Source: Saccoglossus kowalevskii
Taxonomy: Eukaryota; Hemichordata; Enteropneusta; Harrimaniidae
Length of the DNA stretch: 37,638 nt
Assembly (NCBI RefSeq): GCF_000003605.2
Contig: NW_003134034.1
Coordinates: forward strand, 1-37,638
Reading direction: 5' to 3'
Below are positions 36,612 through 37,638 of this stretch, one piece after another. The notes under the pieces were generated by a model. It was not told the origin of the DNA, did no database searches, and was given only the letters and a program-made list of their open reading frames with translations. The translations under genes and the position numbers were made by a program. Each line of letters begins with the position of its first letter. Within the stretch, counting starts at the first letter, position 1.

Positions 36612-37638
36612 CAGTCACCACAGTAGAGCTCACCACGGGAAATTTGACAACACAGTCACCACAGTAAAGCTCAATACAGGAACTCTGACAGCACAGTCAC
36701 CACAGTAGAGCTCAATACAGGAACTCTGACAGCACAGTCACCACAGTAGAGCTCAAAACAGGAACTCTGACAGCACAGTCACCACAGTAGAGCTCAAAAC
36801 AGGAACTCTCACATCACAGTCACTACAGTAGAGATCAATACAGGAACTCTGACAACACAGTCACCACAGTAGAGCTCACCACGGGAAATTTGACAACACA
36901 GTCACCACAGTAAAGCTCAATACAGGAACTCTGACAGCACAGTCACCACAGTAGAGCTCAATACAGGAACTCTGACAGCACAGTCACCACAGTAGAGCTC
37001 AAAACAGGAACTCTGACAGCACAGTCACCACAGTAGAGCTCAAAACAGGAACTCTGACATCACACTCACTACAGTAGAGATCAATACAGGAACTCTGACA
37101 GCACAGTCACCATAGTAGAGCTTAATACAGGAACTCTGACAGCACAGTCACTACAGTAGAGCTCAATACAGGAACTCTGACAGCACAGTCACCACAGTAA
37201 AGCTCAATACAGGAACTCTGACAGCACAGTCACCACAGTAGATCTCAATACAGGAACTCTGACAGCACAGTCACCATAGTAGAGCTCAAAACAGGAACTC
37301 TGACAGCACTGTCACCACAGTAGATCTCAAAACAGGAACTCTGACAGCACAGACACTACAGTAGAGATCAATACAGGAACTCTGACAACACAGTCACCAC
37401 AGTAGAGCTCACCACGGGAAATTTGACAACACAGTCACCACAGTAAAGCTCAATACAGGAACTCTGACAGCACAGTCACCTCAGTAGAGCTCAATACAGG
37501 AACTCTGACAGCACAGTCACCACAGTAGAGCTCAAAACAGGAACTCTGGCAGCACAGTCACCACAGTAGAGCTCAAAACAGGAACTCTGACATCACACTC
37601 ACTACAGTAGAGAATCATACGAGAACTCTTGACGGCAC
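36612..37638. repeat. Copy of 20,170-21,196: 6-, 13- and 6-unit module 1 fragments
   Basis: Starters lie at 36,612, 36,858 and 37,391, spaced 6 and 13 units, as at 20,170, 20,416 and 20,949. The offset is 16,442 bp (401 units plus the net indel). Private variants match: CTCTCACATC (about 36,806 and 20,365), CACTCACTAC, CACCTCAGTAG and CTCTGGCAGC. The hybrid GAGATC/GACAACA junction units are also shared (36,817-36,857; 37,350-37,390). The match runs to the end of the window and probably continues beyond it. Confidence 0.9.
37612..37638. other. Distorted sequence end, probable unpolished contig edge
   Basis: The final unit should read GAGATCAATACAGG then AACTCTGACAGCA. It reads GAGAATCATACGAG then AACTCTTGACGGCA: an inserted and a deleted A, a disturbed CAGG, an extra T, and A to G in ACAGCA. 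That is about five edits in 27 bases, against about ten indels in the preceding 37.6 kb. It looks like raw-read error at a contig or read end. Confidence 0.75.

Larger units (their letters stand above)
1..37638. repeat. 41-bp satellite DNA array, about 918 head-to-tail monomers
   Basis: The whole window is a direct tandem repeat with a 41-bp period. Unit position 1 (CAGTCACC) falls at 36, 77, 118 and so on to 37,596. Markers tens of kilobases apart stay an exact multiple of 41 bp apart once ten single-base indels are counted: insertions near 6531, 17949, 19992, 26391, 26520, 26634 and 34840, and deletions near 28010, 33191 and 35732 (net +4, giving 916 complete units between 36 and 37,595). 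The consensus has 17 A, 6 T, 11 C and 7 G (44% GC), so the plus strand is strongly A-rich, and it holds no CpG. All units I read have the same orientation. No unique sequence, transposon or microsatellite interrupts it. This is satellite DNA by structure; I do not recognise the family. Function is unknown, and a heterochromatic role is inference from the type of repeat. Confidence 0.98.

Noticed and set aside
36-37595. SacI (GAGCTC) and BglII (AGATCT) palindromes as functional sites
   Set aside because: They are part of the monomer consensus and class variation. They predict a 41-bp-step SacI ladder but do not by themselves show a function.
1-37638. CRISPR array
   Set aside because: Repeats abut with no unique spacers; the whole 41-bp unit repeats, and there are no cas genes.
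1-37638. Repetitive protein-coding gene (123-bp, 41-codon periodic ORF)
   Set aside because: Every consensus unit has stops on both strands, so each frame closes about every three units. No class removes both stops of a unit on the plus strand.
1-37638. Known named 41-bp satellites (for example of birds)
   Set aside because: The period alone agrees; I cannot confirm sequence identity from memory, so no family name is given. A search of a satellite database with the consensus would decide.

Overview
The whole 37,638-base window is one uninterrupted satellite DNA array. A 41-bp monomer is repeated head to tail in a single orientation: 35 bases of a partial unit at the left edge, 916 complete units from 36 to 37,595, and a distorted last unit at the right edge. 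I see no gene, RNA gene, transposon, CRISPR array or unique sequence. Arrays of this size and kind are typical of constitutive heterochromatin in eukaryotes (pericentromeric, subtelomeric or sex-chromosome blocks). The CpG-poor consensus fits a methylated, vertebrate-like genome, but I cannot name the species or the satellite family.

Structure at the monomer scale: taking CAGTCACC as unit position 1, the consensus has CACAGTA at 8-14, a SacI site (GAGCTC) at 15-20, AATACAGGAA at 21-30 and TCTGACA at 32-38. Positions 31 and 39 split the units into two main kinds, A...A and C...G, and mixed kinds also occur. About 25 to 30 recurring monomer classes differ by one to six bases. Both strands carry paired in-frame stops in every consensus unit, so the array cannot encode a protein.

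Structure at the kilobase scale: the classes recur in a fixed order and form a quasi higher-order repeat (HOR) of about 46 monomers (about 1.9 kb). Counted between successive starter monomers (class ACCACGGG after GAGCTC), copies hold 44, 45, 50, 52, 54, 56 or 64 units, with compound stretches of 118, 123 and 164 units and short ones of 6, 13, 14 and 35 units. The differences are whole-monomer gains and losses: tandem duplications of 1, 2, 3, 7, 9, 11 and 13 units, and deletions marked by hybrid monomers whose left half is one class and right half another. Only about ten single-base indels interrupt the 41-bp register in 37.6 kb.

Structure at the tens-of-kilobases scale: rare private variants tie distant segments together, for example 2.4-3.0 kb with 33.3-33.9 kb, 8.4-10.3 kb with 28.4-30.4 kb, 10.7-11.4 kb with 23.3-24.1 kb, and 20.1-21.2 kb with 36.6 kb to the end. 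A domain at about 24.1-27.2 kb lacks many of the HOR's diagnostic classes and carries a cluster of indels. The last 27 bases carry about five edits and look like an unpolished sequence end.

The window shows unequal crossing-over or gene conversion caught at several nested scales. I found no protein-coding or RNA-guided system hidden in it.
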